Positions 53,975 to 63,670 of a DNA stretch of 64,000 bases are shown here, piece after piece. Position numbers and translations under genes: made by a program. Within the stretch, counting starts at the first letter, position 1. Each line of letters opens with the position of its first letter. The notes below the pieces were generated by a model. The model was not told where the DNA came from, did not search any database, and worked only from the letters and a program-made list of their open reading frames with translations. This DNA comes from Actinomyces ruminicola. GTDB lineage: Bacteria > Actinomycetota > Actinomycetes > Actinomycetales > Actinomycetaceae. The stretch lies in contig NZ_FNIM01000006.1 of assembly GCF_900103885.1 (NCBI RefSeq), positions 62,001-126,000 of the forward strand, in the 5' to 3' direction.

Positions 53975-56728
53975 GTGAGCCCCACCAACGACTCCACCCC
54001 ACTCATCGACGGCCTGCTGCACAAGGTCGCGGACAACGATCCGGAGGAGACCGGCGAGTGGCGCGATTCGCTCGACGCCCTCATCGCCGAGAAGGGCGGT
54101 CCCCGGGCCCGCTTCATCCTGCTGTCCCTGCTCGCCGAGGCGCGCCGCAAGAACGTGCGCGTGCCCGCACAGACCACCACCCCGTACATCAACACCATCG
54201 ACGTCGTCGACGAGCCCTTCTACCCGGGCGATGAGCAGGTCGAGCGCACCTACCGCCGCTGGCTGCGCTGGAACGCCGCCGTGATGGTCACCCGCGCGCA
54301 GCGGCCGGGCATCAGCGTCGGCGGGCACATCTCCTCCTACGCCTCCACCGCCACCCTGTACGAGGTCGGTTTCAACCACTTCTTCCGGGGCAAGAACCAC
54401 CCCGGTGGCGGCGACCACGTGTTCTTCCAGGGGCACGCCTCCCCCGGCAATTACGCCCGCGCCTTCCTGGAGGGGCGCCTGAGCGAGGCTGACCTGGACG
54501 GCTTCCGGCAGGAGGTCTCCCGCCCGGCCGGCGGGCGCGGCCTGCCCTCCTACCCGCACCCGCGACGCATGGAGGACTTCTGGGAGTTCCCGACCGTGTC
54601 CATGGGGCTGGGGCCGGCGGAGGCCATCTACCAGGCCTGGTTCGACCGCTACCTGCAGGGCGCCGGCATTAAGGACACCTCGGCGCAGCACACCTGGGCC
54701 TTCCTGGGCGACGGGGAGATGGACGAGCCCGAGTCCCGCGGCATGCTGCAGCTGGCCGCCTCCCAGCAGCTGGACAACCTCACCTTCGTGGTCAACTGCA
54801 ACCTGCAGCGCCTGGACGGTCCGGTGCGCGGCAACGGCAAGATCATTCAGGAGCTGGAGGCCTGCTTCAAGGGCGCCGGCTGGAACGTCATCAAGGTGAT
54901 CTGGGGGCGCGGCTGGGACCAGCTGCTGGCCGCCGACAAGGACCACGCCCTGGAGCACCTGATGATGGAGACGCTCGACGGCGACTACCAGACCTTCAAG
55001 GCCAACGACGGCGCCTACGTGCGCAAGCACTTCTTCGGCCGCGACCCGCGCACCGCCAGGCTCGTCGAGGACTGGACCGATGAGGAGATCTGGGCCCTGC
55101 AGCGCGGCGGAAACGACTATCACAAGATGTACGCCGCCTATAAGGCGGCCACCGAGCACAAGGGGCAGCCCACCGTCATCCTGGCCCAGACGGTCAAGGG
55201 CTACCTGCTGGGCTCTCACTTCGCCGGCCGCAACGCCACCCACCAGATGAAGAAGCTGGGCCTGGAGGATCTCAAGGGGCTGCGCGACCGCCTGCACATC
55301 CCCATCAGCGACGCCGAGCTGGAGGCGAACCCGAAGCTGCCGCCCTACTACCGGCCGGATCCCGACGACCCGGCGCTGGCGTACATGCTTGAGCGCCGTC
55401 GGCAGCTGGGCGGTTTCCTGCCCGAGCGCCGTGACCCCGGCGCGCAGCTGCAGCTGCCGGGGGACGCCCCCTACGAGATTCTCAAGGGCGGCTCCGGCAA
55501 GCAGCAGGTCGCCAGCACCATGGCCTTCGTGCGCCTGCTCAAGGAACTCATCAAGGACGAGCACATCGGGCGGCGCATCGTGCCGATCATCCCGGACGAG
55601 TCGCGCACCTTCGGGCTGGAGTCGCTGTTCCCCACGCGCAAGATCTTCAACACGCAGGGGCAGAACTACACCCCCGTGGACGCCGAGATGATGCTGTCCT
55701 ACCGGGAGTCGACTTCCGGGCAGCTCATGCACACCGGCATCAACGAGGCCGGCTCGGCGGCCCTGTTCCAGGTGGCCGGCACCAGCTACGCCACCCACGG
55801 CGAGCCCATGATCCCCGTGTACATCTTCTACTCGATGTTCGGGTTCCAGCGCACCGCCGACCAGTTCTGGGCCGCCGGCGACCAGCTGACCCGCGGCTTC
55901 ATCATCGGGGCGACCGCGGGCCGCACCACGCTGACCGGCGAGGGCACCCAGCACATGGACGGCCACTCCCCGCTGCTGGCGGCCACCAACGAGGCGGTGG
56001 TCACCTACGACCCGGCCTACGCCTACGAGATCCGGCACATTGTGCGCGATGCCCTGGAGCGCTGGTACGGCCCGGATGCCGGCCGCAACCGGGACGTCAT
56101 GTACTACCTGACCGTTTACAACGAGCCCCTCCCCCAGCCCGCCGAGCCCGACGGCGTCGACGTCGAGGGGATCCTGCGGGGCCTGTACCGGCTTGACGGG
56201 CCGCCAGAGGGCGACGGGCCCGAGGTGCAGCTGCTCGCCTCCGGCGTGGCGGTGCCCTGGATCCGCGAGGCGCGCCGGCTGCTGGCCGAGGAGTGGGGCG
56301 TGCGCGCCGGGGTGTGGTCGGTGACCAGCTGGAACGAGCTGCGCCGCGAGGCCCTGGAGGCCGACCGGCACAGCTTCCTGCACCCGGATGAGCCGGCCCG
56401 CGTGCCCTACCTGACGGCCAAGCTGGCCGGCTCCTCGGGCCCCTTCATCGCCACCAGCGACTTCGATCATCTGGTCCCCGACCAGATCCGCGCCTGGGTG
56501 CCCGGCGACTTCCACACCCTGGGCGCCGACGGATTCGGCTTCTCCGACACCCGCTCGGCCGCCCGCCGCCACTACCTGATCGACGCCGAGTCAGTCGTCG
56601 TCAAGGCGTTGCAGGCGCTGGTGGCGCAGGGACGGGCGGACCGCTCCGTGCTGGCCCAGGCGATCGCCCGCTACCGGCTCGAGGACGTGTCCGCGGGCCG
56701 CTCCGGCGCCCAGGGCGGCGAGGCCTGA
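53975..56728 (+). CDS. aceE: Pyruvate dehydrogenase E1 component (homodimeric)
   Basis: 917-aa thiamine-diphosphate E1: decarboxylates pyruvate and acetylates the lipoyl group of E2. The N-terminal half has the [23 protein letters not shown] region, the [17 protein letters not shown] segment and the ThDP motif [10 protein letters not shown]...NNL-like [16 protein letters not shown] (about 245-285). The second domain includes [13 protein letters not shown] and [22 protein letters not shown] 53975 is the start, with AAAGAGGA 10 nt upstream. Its E2 and E3 partners are about 28 kb away at 24-27 kb, next to lipB-lipA. Confidence 0.95.
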   Translation: MSPTNDSTPLIDGLLHKVADNDPEETGEWRDSLDALIAEKGGPRARFILLSLLAEARRKNVRVPAQTTTPYINTIDVVDEPFYPGDEQVERTYRRWLRWNAAVMVTRAQRPGISVGGHISSYASTATLYEVGFNHFFRGKNHPGGGDHVFFQGHASPGNYARAFLEGRLSEADLDGFRQEVSRPAGGRGLPSYPHPRRMEDFWEFPTVSMGLGPAEAIYQAWFDRYLQGAGIKDTSAQHTWAFLGDGEMDEPESRGMLQLAASQQLDNLTFVVNCNLQRLDGPVRGNGKIIQELEACFKGAGWNVIKVIWGRGWDQLLAADKDHALEHLMMETLDGDYQTFKANDGAYVRKHFFGRDPRTARLVEDWTDEEIWALQRGGNDYHKMYAAYKAATEHKGQPTVILAQTVKGYLLGSHFAGRNATHQMKKLGLEDLKGLRDRLHIPISDAELEANPKLPPYYRPDPDDPALAYMLERRRQLGGFLPERRDPGAQLQLPGDAPYEILKGGSGKQQVASTMAFVRLLKELIKDEHIGRRIVPIIPDESRTFGLESLFPTRKIFNTQGQNYTPVDAEMMLSYRESTSGQLMHTGINEAGSAALFQVAGTSYATHGEPMIPVYIFYSMFGFQRTADQFWAAGDQLTRGFIIGATAGRTTLTGEGTQHMDGHSPLLAATNEAVVTYDPAYAYEIRHIVRDALERWYGPDAGRNRDVMYYLTVYNEPLPQPAEPDGVDVEGILRGLYRLDGPPEGDGPEVQLLASGVAVPWIREARRLLAEEWGVRAGVWSVTSWNELRREALEADRHSFLHPDEPARVPYLTAKLAGSSGPFIATSDFDHLVPDQIRAWVPGDFHTLGADGFGFSDTRSAARRHYLIDAESVVVKALQALVAQGRADRSVLAQAIARYRLEDVSAGRSGAQGGEA

Positions 56729-56764
56729 CCTCACCGGTGGCCGCGGGGGCGGGCGGCGGGGTCT

Positions 56765-58243
56765 TCAGTGCTCCGGCTCCGCCTCCGCCGCCACCGCACG
56801 CACGTCCGGATCCGAGCCGGAGTAGTGGCGGGCGTCCCGGTAGCGGGGACGCATGAGGTTGTCCGGGCTGAGCAGCTCGTCCAGCGTCGCCTCGTCCAGC
56901 AGCCCCATCTCCAGCACCACCTCCCGCACGTTGCGGCCGGAGCGGGCGCACTCGCGCCCCACCAGGTCGCCGTTGTGATGCCCGATCACCTCGTTCAGGT
57001 AGGTGACAATGCCGATGGAGTTCATGACGTTGCGGCGGCACACCTCCGCATTTGCCTCGATGCCCACCACGCACAGGTCCCTCAGCGTGGTCAGCGCGTG
57101 GCGCAGCAGCCGGATCGACTCGAAGCAGGCCTGGGCGATGACCGGCTCCATGACGTTGAGCTGCAGCTGACCGGCCTCGGCGGCCATCGTCACCGTCAGG
57201 TCGTTGCCGATCACCTTGAAGCAGACCTGGTTGACCACCTCCGGGATCACCGGGTTGACCTTGGCGGGCATGATCGAGGAGCCGGCCTGCCGCTCCGGCA
57301 GCCGGATCTCGGCCAGCCCCGCCCGCGGCCCGGAGGAAAGCAGCCGCAGGTCGTTGCAGATCTTGGACAGCTTGACGGCCAGGCGCTTAATGGCGGCGTG
57401 CATGGAGACGTAGGCGCCGGTGTCGCCGGTGGCCTCCAGCAGGTTGTGGGCGCCGGTGACCCGCAGCCCGGTCACCTCCCGCAGGTGGCGCACCACGGTC
57501 TCCCGGTAGCCGGGCGGGGTGTTCAGGCCGGTGCCGATCGCCGTCGCCCCCAGGTTGACCTCCAGCAGCAGCGCCGAGTTGTTCATCAGTCGCGGGATCT
57601 CCTCGTCCAGCAGCTCGGCGAAGGCGCGGAACTCCGAGCCCAGGCTCATCGGCACCGCGTCCTGCAACTGGGTGCGCCCCATCTTGAGCACGTCGGCGAA
57701 CTGCTTGCCCTTGGCCAGCAGGGCGTCGATCAGGTCGCACAGGTCCATCTCCAGGCCGTTGATCGCGCGGTACACGCCCAGGCGGAAGCCGGTGGGGTAG
57801 GCGTCATTGGTGGACTGGGACTTGTTGACATGGTCGTTGGGGTTGACGATGTCGTAGCGGCCCTTGGCGTAGCCCAGGTGCTCCAGGGCGAGGTTGGCGA
57901 TAACCTCGTTGGTGTTCATGTTGACGCTGGTGCCCGCGCCGCCCTGGAAGACGTCGATGGGGAACTGGTCCAGGCAGCGGCCCTCAACCAGCACCTGGTC
58001 GCAGGCCCACACGATCGCGTCGGCGATCTCGCCGGTGACCGTGCCCAGCTCCTTGTTCGCCAGGGCGGAGGCCTTCTTGACCTCGACCATGCCCCGCACG
58101 AACTCCTCCTGGTCGCCCACCGTCTCCTTGGAGATGCGGAAGTTCTCGGTGGCGCGCAGCGTGTGGATCCCCCAGTAGGCGTCCAGCGGGACCTGCCGGG
58201 TGCCGAGCAGGTCCTCCTCGGTACGGGTGGCTTGTGGGGTCAT
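56765..58243 (-). CDS. aspA: Aspartate ammonia-lyase
   Basis: 492-aa fumarase/aspartase-superfamily enzyme: L-aspartate gives fumarate + ammonia. The flexible active-site loop signature is [11 protein letters not shown] (catalytic Ser, about residue 335). The substrate segments [11 protein letters not shown] (about 150-160) and [10 protein letters not shown] are as in aspartases rather than fumarases. Start ATG 58243 has GGAGGAG upstream. Fumarate from this enzyme could feed anaerobic fumarate respiration. It is convergent with aceE and divergent from fasR. Confidence 0.93.
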   Translation of the reverse strand: MTPQATRTEEDLLGTRQVPLDAYWGIHTLRATENFRISKETVGDQEEFVRGMVEVKKASALANKELGTVTGEIADAIVWACDQVLVEGRCLDQFPIDVFQGGAGTSVNMNTNEVIANLALEHLGYAKGRYDIVNPNDHVNKSQSTNDAYPTGFRLGVYRAINGLEMDLCDLIDALLAKGKQFADVLKMGRTQLQDAVPMSLGSEFRAFAELLDEEIPRLMNNSALLLEVNLGATAIGTGLNTPPGYRETVVRHLREVTGLRVTGAHNLLEATGDTGAYVSMHAAIKRLAVKLSKICNDLRLLSSGPRAGLAEIRLPERQAGSSIMPAKVNPVIPEVVNQVCFKVIGNDLTVTMAAEAGQLQLNVMEPVIAQACFESIRLLRHALTTLRDLCVVGIEANAEVCRRNVMNSIGIVTYLNEVIGHHNGDLVGRECARSGRNVREVVLEMGLLDEATLDELLSPDNLMRPRYRDARHYSGSDPDVRAVAAEAEPEH

Positions 58244-58408
58244 CGTGTCTCCTCCGTACGCGCCGCGGTGCGCTCGCCGTCGTCGGACGCTGGCCGGTGG
58301 TGGAGCCGACGGCGTCTCCCCCACGCCCACCCGACCTTACCCGGGCGCCCGGGCACGAACCGGGCGCAGCGCCGCACGACCGCATTCGGCCCCGGCGGCC
58401 ATGGTCGC

Positions 58409-58414
58409 TAGCAT
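58409..58414 (+). promoter_or_regulatory. Leaderless -10 (TAGCAT) of fasR
   Basis: TAGCAT is 6 nt before ATG 58421; no Shine-Dalgarno. Confidence 0.6.
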
Positions 58415-58420
58415 CGGCGC

Positions 58421-59605
58421 ATGGACCAGCTGAGCCCCTCCACGGTCACGGCCCTGCGGCACGCGCAGAACACGCTTATCGAGCACTCCCTCGACCGCAT
58501 CAGCACGGCCCACCCCTGGTACCGCACGCTGCCGGCCGCCTCCCGCGACCAGATCGACACGGTCGCCCGCCTGGGGGTGACCATGTTCGTCGACTCGGTG
58601 GGCGAGCAGGGTGGGACGGCGGACCCGTCCGGCATCTTCAACGTGGCTCCCATCGCCCTGACCGGCACGGTGTCGCTGGAGCAGACCCTCGACCTGGTGC
58701 GCACCGTCGTCGACGTCGTCGAGGAGGAGGCGCCCGACGTGGCCCCCGCCGCCGATCACGACGCGGTGCGGGTGCAGGTCCTGACCTTCGGGCGCGACGT
58801 CGGTTTCGCCGCGGCGAAGGTCTACGCGCGGGTGGCCGAGGCCCGCGGCGCCTGGGACGCCCGCCTGGAAGCGGTGGCGGTGGACGCCATGCTGCACGAT
58901 TCCGCCGACGACGCCGCCACTCGTGCCGGCACGGCGGGCTGGCGGGGCACCGGCCCGGTCCTGGCGATCGTCGCCCACACGGTGCTGGACGCCATGGCCA
59001 CCTCGCACCTGCGTCACGAATGCCGCCAGTACGTGCAGGACTGCCTGGTGTCCGTGCACGGGGACTCGGTGATTGTGGTGCTCGGCGGCGCCTGCGCCCC
59101 CGAGCGGCCGGTGGACGAGCCGACGCCGGAGTCGGAGCTGGCGGCCGCCGCCGACCGCATCGCCGCCGGGCTCGACGGGGCCGTGGTAATCGGGCCGGTC
59201 GTCCCCGGAGTCGCCCAGGCCGGTCGCTCACTGCGCTCGGCGCTGGCGGGGCTGCGCGCCCTGCCCGGCTGGGCGGACGCCCCCAACCCGGTGCGCGCCG
59301 ACGACCTGCTGCCGGAGCGCCTGCTGGCGGGAGACCCTTTGGCCGCCGAGCAGATTCAGGTGCTGGTGACCGAGCCGCTGCGGGCCATGGGAGCGCTCTA
59401 CGAGGAGACCATCGCCACCTACCTGGCGCTGGGCCGCAGCCTGGAGATGACGGCGCGCGCCCTGTTCGTCCACGCCAACACCGTCCGCTACCGGCTGGGG
59501 CGGGTCAGCCAGCAGATCGGCTGGGACGCCACCGACGCCCGCGACGGGCTCGTGCTGCACCTGGCCGTCATCGTCGGCAGGCTTGCCGCCGCGCCAACCG
59601 AATAG
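58421..59605 (+). CDS. fasR: PucR-type regulator, FasR-like activator of fatty-acid synthesis genes
   Basis: 394 aa. A C-terminal PucR helix-turn-helix (MTARALFVHANTVRYRLGRVSQQIGWD, about residues 340-366) lies after a GGDEF-like and regulatory part. In Streptomyces and other actinobacteria a regulator of this architecture sits next to the fabD-fabH-acpP-fabF cluster and activates it. Here acpP and fabF follow. ATG 58421 is set by a leaderless TAGCAT. I take the name from architecture plus position; a PucR of other function is not excluded. Confidence 0.75.
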   Translation: MDQLSPSTVTALRHAQNTLIEHSLDRISTAHPWYRTLPAASRDQIDTVARLGVTMFVDSVGEQGGTADPSGIFNVAPIALTGTVSLEQTLDLVRTVVDVVEEEAPDVAPAADHDAVRVQVLTFGRDVGFAAAKVYARVAEARGAWDARLEAVAVDAMLHDSADDAATRAGTAGWRGTGPVLAIVAHTVLDAMATSHLRHECRQYVQDCLVSVHGDSVIVVLGGACAPERPVDEPTPESELAAAADRIAAGLDGAVVIGPVVPGVAQAGRSLRSALAGLRALPGWADAPNPVRADDLLPERLLAGDPLAAEQIQVLVTEPLRAMGALYEETIATYLALGRSLEMTARALFVHANTVRYRLGRVSQQIGWDATDARDGLVLHLAVIVGRLAAAPTE

Positions 59606-59701
59606 CCCGCCGAACAACCGGCACAATGGCTGTCTTCGGCATCCCGCCGACCACATTCACTCCGTATCTGCATCACCACGCAACGAGCAAAGGAGACCCT
59701 C

Positions 59702-59950
59702 ATGGCCAACACCCCCACCGATATCCTCGCCGCCGTCACCGAGATCGTGGCCGAGGAGGCCGGCGTCGACACCGCCCTGGTCACCCCGGACTCTCGGTTC
59801 GCCGACGACCTCGACATCGACTCCCTGGGCCTACTGACCATTGCCACCCAGGTGGAGGAGCGCTTCGGCATCGCCCTGGACGACGCCCAGATCCCGACCC
59901 TGCCGACGGTTGGCGCGCTGGTCGACCTGGTGGGCACCAAGCGGGCCTGA
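59702..59950 (+). CDS. acpP: Acyl carrier protein
   Basis: 82-aa acidic four-helix carrier. The phosphopantetheine serine is in DDLDIDSLGLLT (Ser41). The third helix QVEERFGIALDD is normal. ATG 59702 has AAAGGAG upstream. fabF starts 6 nt after its stop, so the two form an operon. It carries growing acyl chains in type II fatty-acid synthesis and donates octanoyl groups to LipB. Confidence 0.95.
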   Translation: MANTPTDILAAVTEIVAEEAGVDTALVTPDSRFADDLDIDSLGLLTIATQVEERFGIALDDAQIPTLPTVGALVDLVGTKRA

Positions 59951-59956
59951 GCACCG

Positions 59957-61216
59957 ATGCCCGCAGCCGTGCCCGCCCCGGGGCCGCGCGCCGTCGTCGT
60001 CACCGGGGTCGGAACCACTAACCCTCTGGCCGGCGACGCGCACGGCACCTGGCGGGCGCTGTGCTCCGGCCGCGGGGCCGTACGCGCACTCGACGCCGAC
60101 TGGGTGAGCGCACACGACCTGCCGGTACGTATTGCCGCGCCACTCGCTGCCGAGCCCGGCGAGCAGCTTCCCCCGAGGCAGCGCCGCCGCCTGGACCGGG
60201 CCAGCCAGTGCGCCCTGCTCGCCGCCCGGGAGGCGTGGGCCCAGGCCGGGGCCCCGCAGCCGGATCCCGAACGCCTGGCCGTGTCCCTCTCCCCCGGCAT
60301 CGGACCGGTGCTGTCCGTCATGGAGACCTGGGACTCGCTGCGCGAGCGGGGACCGCGCCGGGTGGCGCCGACCGCGATCCCGGCGCTCATGCCCAACGCC
60401 CCGGCCGCGGCGGTCGGCCTGAAGCTGGGGGCGCGCGCCGGCGTGCACTCGCCGGTGTCGGCCTGCGCCTCGGGGGCGGAGGCGATCGCCTACGGAGCCG
60501 ACCTGATCGCGCTGGGACGCGCCGACGTCGTCGTCGCCGGGGGCACGGACGCCGCGCTGCACCCGATGACGGTGGCCGCCTTCGCCGCCATGCGCGCACT
60601 GTCCACCCGCAATGACGATCCCGCCGCCGCCTCGCGTCCCTTCGCCCCGGACCGGGACGGGTTCGTGCTGGGCGAGGGCGCGGGCGTGCTGGTGCTGGAG
60701 GCGGCGGAGCATGCGGCCGCGCGCGATGCCCGGGCACTCGCCGTCCTCGCCGGCAGCGCGGTCACGGCCGACGCCCACGACGCCGTGCGTCCCGACCCGT
60801 CCGGGCAGCAGCAGGAGCGGGCGCTGCGGCTGGCGCTGGATCGCGCCGGCCTGGAGGTCGAGCAGGTGGGGCATGTCAATGCGCACGCCACCTCCACGCC
60901 CGCGGGCGACGCCGTGGAGGCGGCGGTGCTGGCGCGGAGCGTTCCCGGTGCGGCGGTGTCGGCGACCAAGTCCGCCACCGGGCACCTGCTCGGCGGAGCC
61001 GGCGGCCTGGAGGCGGTGCTGACCGTGCTGGCGCTGCACGAGCGGTGGCTGCCGCCAACACTGCTGCCCGGCGGCATCGACCCGGCCATCGCGGCACTCG
61101 GCCTGGACGTGGTGGGGCCGGACGGCCGGTCGGCGCCCGCGCTGGAGGCGGCCGTGAGCACGTCCTTCGGCTTCGGCGGCCACAACGTGGCGCTGGCCTT
61201 CACCCGCCTCCCCTAA
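59957..61216 (+). CDS. fabF: Beta-ketoacyl-ACP synthase II (FabF)
   Basis: 419-aa thiolase-fold condensing enzyme: acyl-ACP + malonyl-ACP gives 3-ketoacyl-ACP. The active-site Cys is in SPVSACASGAEAI (about residue 170). The two histidines are in NAHATSTPAGD and SATKSATGHLLGGAGGLEAV. It is slightly diverged from FabF (start AVVVTGVGTTNPLAG). fabD and fabH, which usually precede acpP, are absent from this cluster. ATG 59957 has no clear Shine-Dalgarno, which fits coupling to acpP. A copy of the GAGATCGGT repeat begins 2 nt after its stop. Confidence 0.93.
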   Translation: MPAAVPAPGPRAVVVTGVGTTNPLAGDAHGTWRALCSGRGAVRALDADWVSAHDLPVRIAAPLAAEPGEQLPPRQRRRLDRASQCALLAAREAWAQAGAPQPDPERLAVSLSPGIGPVLSVMETWDSLRERGPRRVAPTAIPALMPNAPAAAVGLKLGARAGVHSPVSACASGAEAIAYGADLIALGRADVVVAGGTDAALHPMTVAAFAAMRALSTRNDDPAAASRPFAPDRDGFVLGEGAGVLVLEAAEHAAARDARALAVLAGSAVTADAHDAVRPDPSGQQQERALRLALDRAGLEVEQVGHVNAHATSTPAGDAVEAAVLARSVPGAAVSATKSATGHLLGGAGGLEAVLTVLALHERWLPPTLLPGGIDPAIAALGLDVVGPDGRSAPALEAAVSTSFGFGGHNVALAFTRLP

Positions 61217-61217
61217 T

Positions 61218-61260
61218 CGCCGAGATCGGTAGAAGTAACGTACTGAGATCGGTAGAAGTG
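61218..61260 (+). repeat. Interspersed repeat copy B
   Basis: Two perfect GAGATCGGTAGAAGT units at 61222-61236 and 61245-61259, 23 bp apart (two helical turns), introduced by CGCC. It begins 2 nt after the fabF stop. Related copies are at 9834-9876 and 31305-31346. Confidence 0.85.
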
Positions 61261-61299
61261 GCAGCGGAGGGCGCCGGGCGGTTCTCCGGCTCGGGGCGT

Positions 61300-61800
61300 T
61301 CAGCCGACCCGGTGCAGCCAGCGCACGGGGGCTCCGGCGCCGGCGTAGCGGAAGGGCTCGAGCTCGTCATCCCAGGCCTGCCCGAGGGCGAGGTCGAGCT
61401 GGCGGCGCATGAGCGCGGGCTGGTCGGCGTGGGCCAGGGCGGCCCGCACCCGGTCCTCGGGGACCACCACGTTGCCGTGCACGTCGGTCTGGGCGTGGAA
61501 AATACCCAGGTCGGGGGTGTGCGACCAGCGCCCGCCGTCATAGCCGGGGGACGCCTCCTCGGTGACCTCGTAGCGGAGGTTCGCCCAGCCGCGCAGGGCG
61601 CTGGTGAGCTGGGCGCCGGTGCCGACGCGGCCGACCCAGCTGGTCTCGGCGCGCATCATCCCGGGGGCGGCGGGCTGCTCGGTCCACTCGAAGTGGACGC
61701 GGCTGCCCAGCACCTCGGCCACGGCCCACTCGATGTGCGGGCACAGGGCGCGGGGCGCGGAGTGCACGAAAAGTACACCGCGGGTGTAGGCACCGTTCAC
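61300..61800 (-). CDS. DUF3145 family protein
   Basis: 166-aa actinobacterial protein of unknown function, regularly found beside fabF. Conserved parts are GVLFVHSAPRALCPHIEWAVAEVLG at the start, TSWVGRVGTGAQLTSALRGW and a C-terminal ARAGAPVRWLHRVG-like end. GTG 61800 has AGGAGG upstream at normal spacing. It has no membrane segment. Constant company with fatty-acid genes suggests a link to that pathway, but no biochemistry is known to me. Confidence 0.85.
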   Translation of the reverse strand: MNGAYTRGVLFVHSAPRALCPHIEWAVAEVLGSRVHFEWTEQPAAPGMMRAETSWVGRVGTGAQLTSALRGWANLRYEVTEEASPGYDGGRWSHTPDLGIFHAQTDVHGNVVVPEDRVRAALAHADQPALMRRQLDLALGQAWDDELEPFRYAGAGAPVRWLHRVG

Positions 61801-61972
61801 GTGGATCGCCTCCTGGTTGTTCCGAGATTCGTCTTCCCCAACGTTCTCGAATCATCCGGGCGCCTCGCGTGACGCACGCGGCGTGCGGTGCCATGATGCC
61901 AGAGCCGACGGCGCATTGCCAGCAGACATGCCACCCGACTAATTCATGCCGACCGACTATCCTCAAGGCCTC

Positions 61973-61978
61973 TACGAT
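61973..61978 (+). promoter_or_regulatory. Leaderless -10 (TACGAT) of the ion-channel gene
   Basis: TACGAT is 7 nt before ATG 61986. This supports the short start over the longer in-frame ORF. Confidence 0.55.
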
Positions 61979-61985
61979 CTCGTAC

Positions 61986-62858
61986 ATGCCTGCTGAAACC
62001 AACGATGCTCCGCAGCGACGGCTGGACTTCTGGGAGCGCTTCACCGAGTGGCCGCTGATCCTCGCTGCCGTTGTGTTTCTTGCCGTCTACGCCTGGGAAG
62101 TCATAGCGGACCTTCAAGGCGCCGCCCGTCACGTCCCCGAGATGGTGATGAACGTCGTGTGGATCATCTTCGCCGTGGACTATTGCACCCGGCTGGCCCT
62201 GGCCTCCAACCGACGCCGTTGGTTCACACACCACCTCCCGGATCTCGCCATGGTGGCGCTGCCCATGTTGCGGCCGCTTCGGCTGGTGCGACTGTTGGCC
62301 CTGGTCGGCGTGCTCCAGCGCAGCGCCGGAGCCGCCCTGCGCGGGCGCATCACCGTCTACACGGCAGGCAGCGTAACCCTGATCGCGTTCGTTGCGTCGC
62401 TGGCGGTATTGGACGCCGAGCGGGCAGCGCCGAACGCGTCCATAGCCACATTCCCGGATGCCCTGTGGTGGTCACTGGTCACCATCACCACTGTCGGCTA
62501 CGGCGACCTCGCTCCGGTGACGAGCGTCGGCAGATGGGTTGCCATATTGCTCATGATTGGTGGGGTGGCCCTGATCGGAGTGGTCACCGCGACGCTCGCC
62601 TCCTGGATCGTCTCCCTGGTCACCGAGGAGAACGCGGAGCAGGAGGCCGCTACGCGCCACCAGGTGGCCGAACTGCACCAGCAGGTCGCAGCGCTCTCGG
62701 AACAGATCCGGCGTCTGACCGCGCCGGGTGCCGGAGCGGGCAGACCGGTCCGCATCGAGGCCATGCCAGGGGCTGAGCACAAGCGGACCCCGGCCGCTGG
62801 GGGCCGGGGCTCAACTGGGCTCCCGCGGTTGGACTCGAACCAACAACCCTCCGATTAA
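61986..62858 (+). CDS. Voltage-gated-type potassium channel
   Basis: 290 aa with six transmembrane segments. S1 is LILAAVVFLAVYAWEVI and S2 MVMNVVWIIFAVDYCTRLAL. S4 carries regularly spaced arginines (RPLRLVRLLALVGVLQR). S5, the selectivity filter TITTVGYGDLAPVT (about residue 170) and S6 follow. The C-terminal helix is a predicted coiled coil (AEQEAATRHQVAELHQQVAALSEQI). The last 13 residues (LPRLDSNQQPSD) are encoded by the antisense of tRNA-Asn, so the natural stop was probably lost and read-through reached the tRNA gene. Confidence 0.88.
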   Translation: MPAETNDAPQRRLDFWERFTEWPLILAAVVFLAVYAWEVIADLQGAARHVPEMVMNVVWIIFAVDYCTRLALASNRRRWFTHHLPDLAMVALPMLRPLRLVRLLALVGVLQRSAGAALRGRITVYTAGSVTLIAFVASLAVLDAERAAPNASIATFPDALWWSLVTITTVGYGDLAPVTSVGRWVAILLMIGGVALIGVVTATLASWIVSLVTEENAEQEAATRHQVAELHQQVAALSEQIRRLTAPGAGAGRPVRIEAMPGAEHKRTPAAGGRGSTGLPRLDSNQQPSD

Positions 62859-62891
62859 CAGTCGGATGCTCTGCCATTGAGCTACGCGGGA
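62820..62891 (-). tRNA. tRNA-Asn (GUU)
   Basis: The acceptor TCCCGCG pairs with CGCGGGA, discriminator G. The anticodon stem TCCGA/TCGGA encloses CTGTTAA (anticodon GTT). It overlaps the 3' end of the ion-channel ORF on the other strand by 39 bp. Confidence 0.95.
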
Positions 62892-62982
62892 TCGCGCTTG
62901 GCGCGGGAGGAACTTTAACAACTCACCGGCACACGCGTCGAATCGAGACCCGCCCACGGCACGGCACGATCGCGCCGAAAAG

Positions 62983-63591
62983 TCAGTTTGTGGGAAGCCC
63001 CACACCGTCGCGGACGCGCCGGTGAAGGTCCGCCAGCGCATCGGCGTCGGCCCGCTCCAGGTCCCCGGCCGCACGCGCCGGCAGGTTCGACGTCGTGTAC
63101 AGCCGCCCGTCGACGTCGCGGCGCACACTGACCGTAACCCGTTGTCCGCTCGGCAGCTGCCCGGTGACCGAATGCACCAGCGCGGACTCGACTCCCTGCC
63201 GCAGCGCACGTGCGAAGGGGGCGACGTCGACCCCCACCGACCGCTCCCCCCGGCTGAGCGCTGCGGGCACCACCAGCAGCAACGGCCGGGAGTCGTCCGT
63301 CCAGGTCAGAGTGAAGGTGGTGGCATCGGCGTCCCAGCGACCGTGCTCGACCTCGTGCCAGCCCCGGTGCAGCTCCACGCCGTCGGGGCCCACCACCGTC
63401 AGGTAGTGGGCGGTCGCCACGGCCCAGCGGGAGTCGTCGTCGGTCAGCGGCACCGCCCCGAGCAGCCGGCCATCCGCCGGCACCAACGCCGCCAGCGCGG
63501 GCGGGAGGGCGGCACGACGGCGCAGCCGCCCGGTAATGCCGGGGCGCGCTGCGGGCCGGGTGGAAGAAGCTCTGCGGATGCGGACCATCAT
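62983..63591 (-). CDS. Hypothetical conserved protein beside def
   Basis: 202 aa. An N-terminal basic stretch (VRIRRASSTRPAARPGITGRLRRRAALP) is followed by a beta-rich region (WAVATAHYLTVVGPDGVELHRGWHEVEHGRWD) resembling PH-like or lipocalin-like strands, then a helical C-terminus. Proteins of this layout lie next to def in several actinobacteria; I know of no function. Start ATG 63591 (or 63588) follows TAGCCT by 6 nt (leaderless). Divergent from def, with about 80 bp between. Confidence 0.75.
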   Translation of the reverse strand: MMVRIRRASSTRPAARPGITGRLRRRAALPPALAALVPADGRLLGAVPLTDDDSRWAVATAHYLTVVGPDGVELHRGWHEVEHGRWDADATTFTLTWTDDSRPLLLVVPAALSRGERSVGVDVAPFARALRQGVESALVHSVTGQLPSGQRVTVSVRRDVDGRLYTTSNLPARAAGDLERADADALADLHRRVRDGVGLPTN

Positions 63592-63597
63592 GGCGTC

Positions 63598-63603
63598 AGG
63601 CTA
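63598..63603 (-). promoter_or_regulatory. Leaderless -10 (TAGCCT) of the protein beside def
   Basis: On the minus strand TAGCCT is exactly 6 nt before ATG 63591. Confidence 0.55.
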
Positions 63604-63670
63604 GCGGCGACCGCCGCCCGGGCGCGCCCCCGAATGTCGGATGCGGCGCGGAACGTGCGAGGATGTGCCC

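Noticed and set aside
61045-61872. 275-aa plus-strand ORF running from the 3' end of fabF through repeat B
   Set aside because: It is an alternate frame of fabF joined to antisense of the DUF3145 gene; only the AEIGRS-like translation of the repeat made it look conserved.
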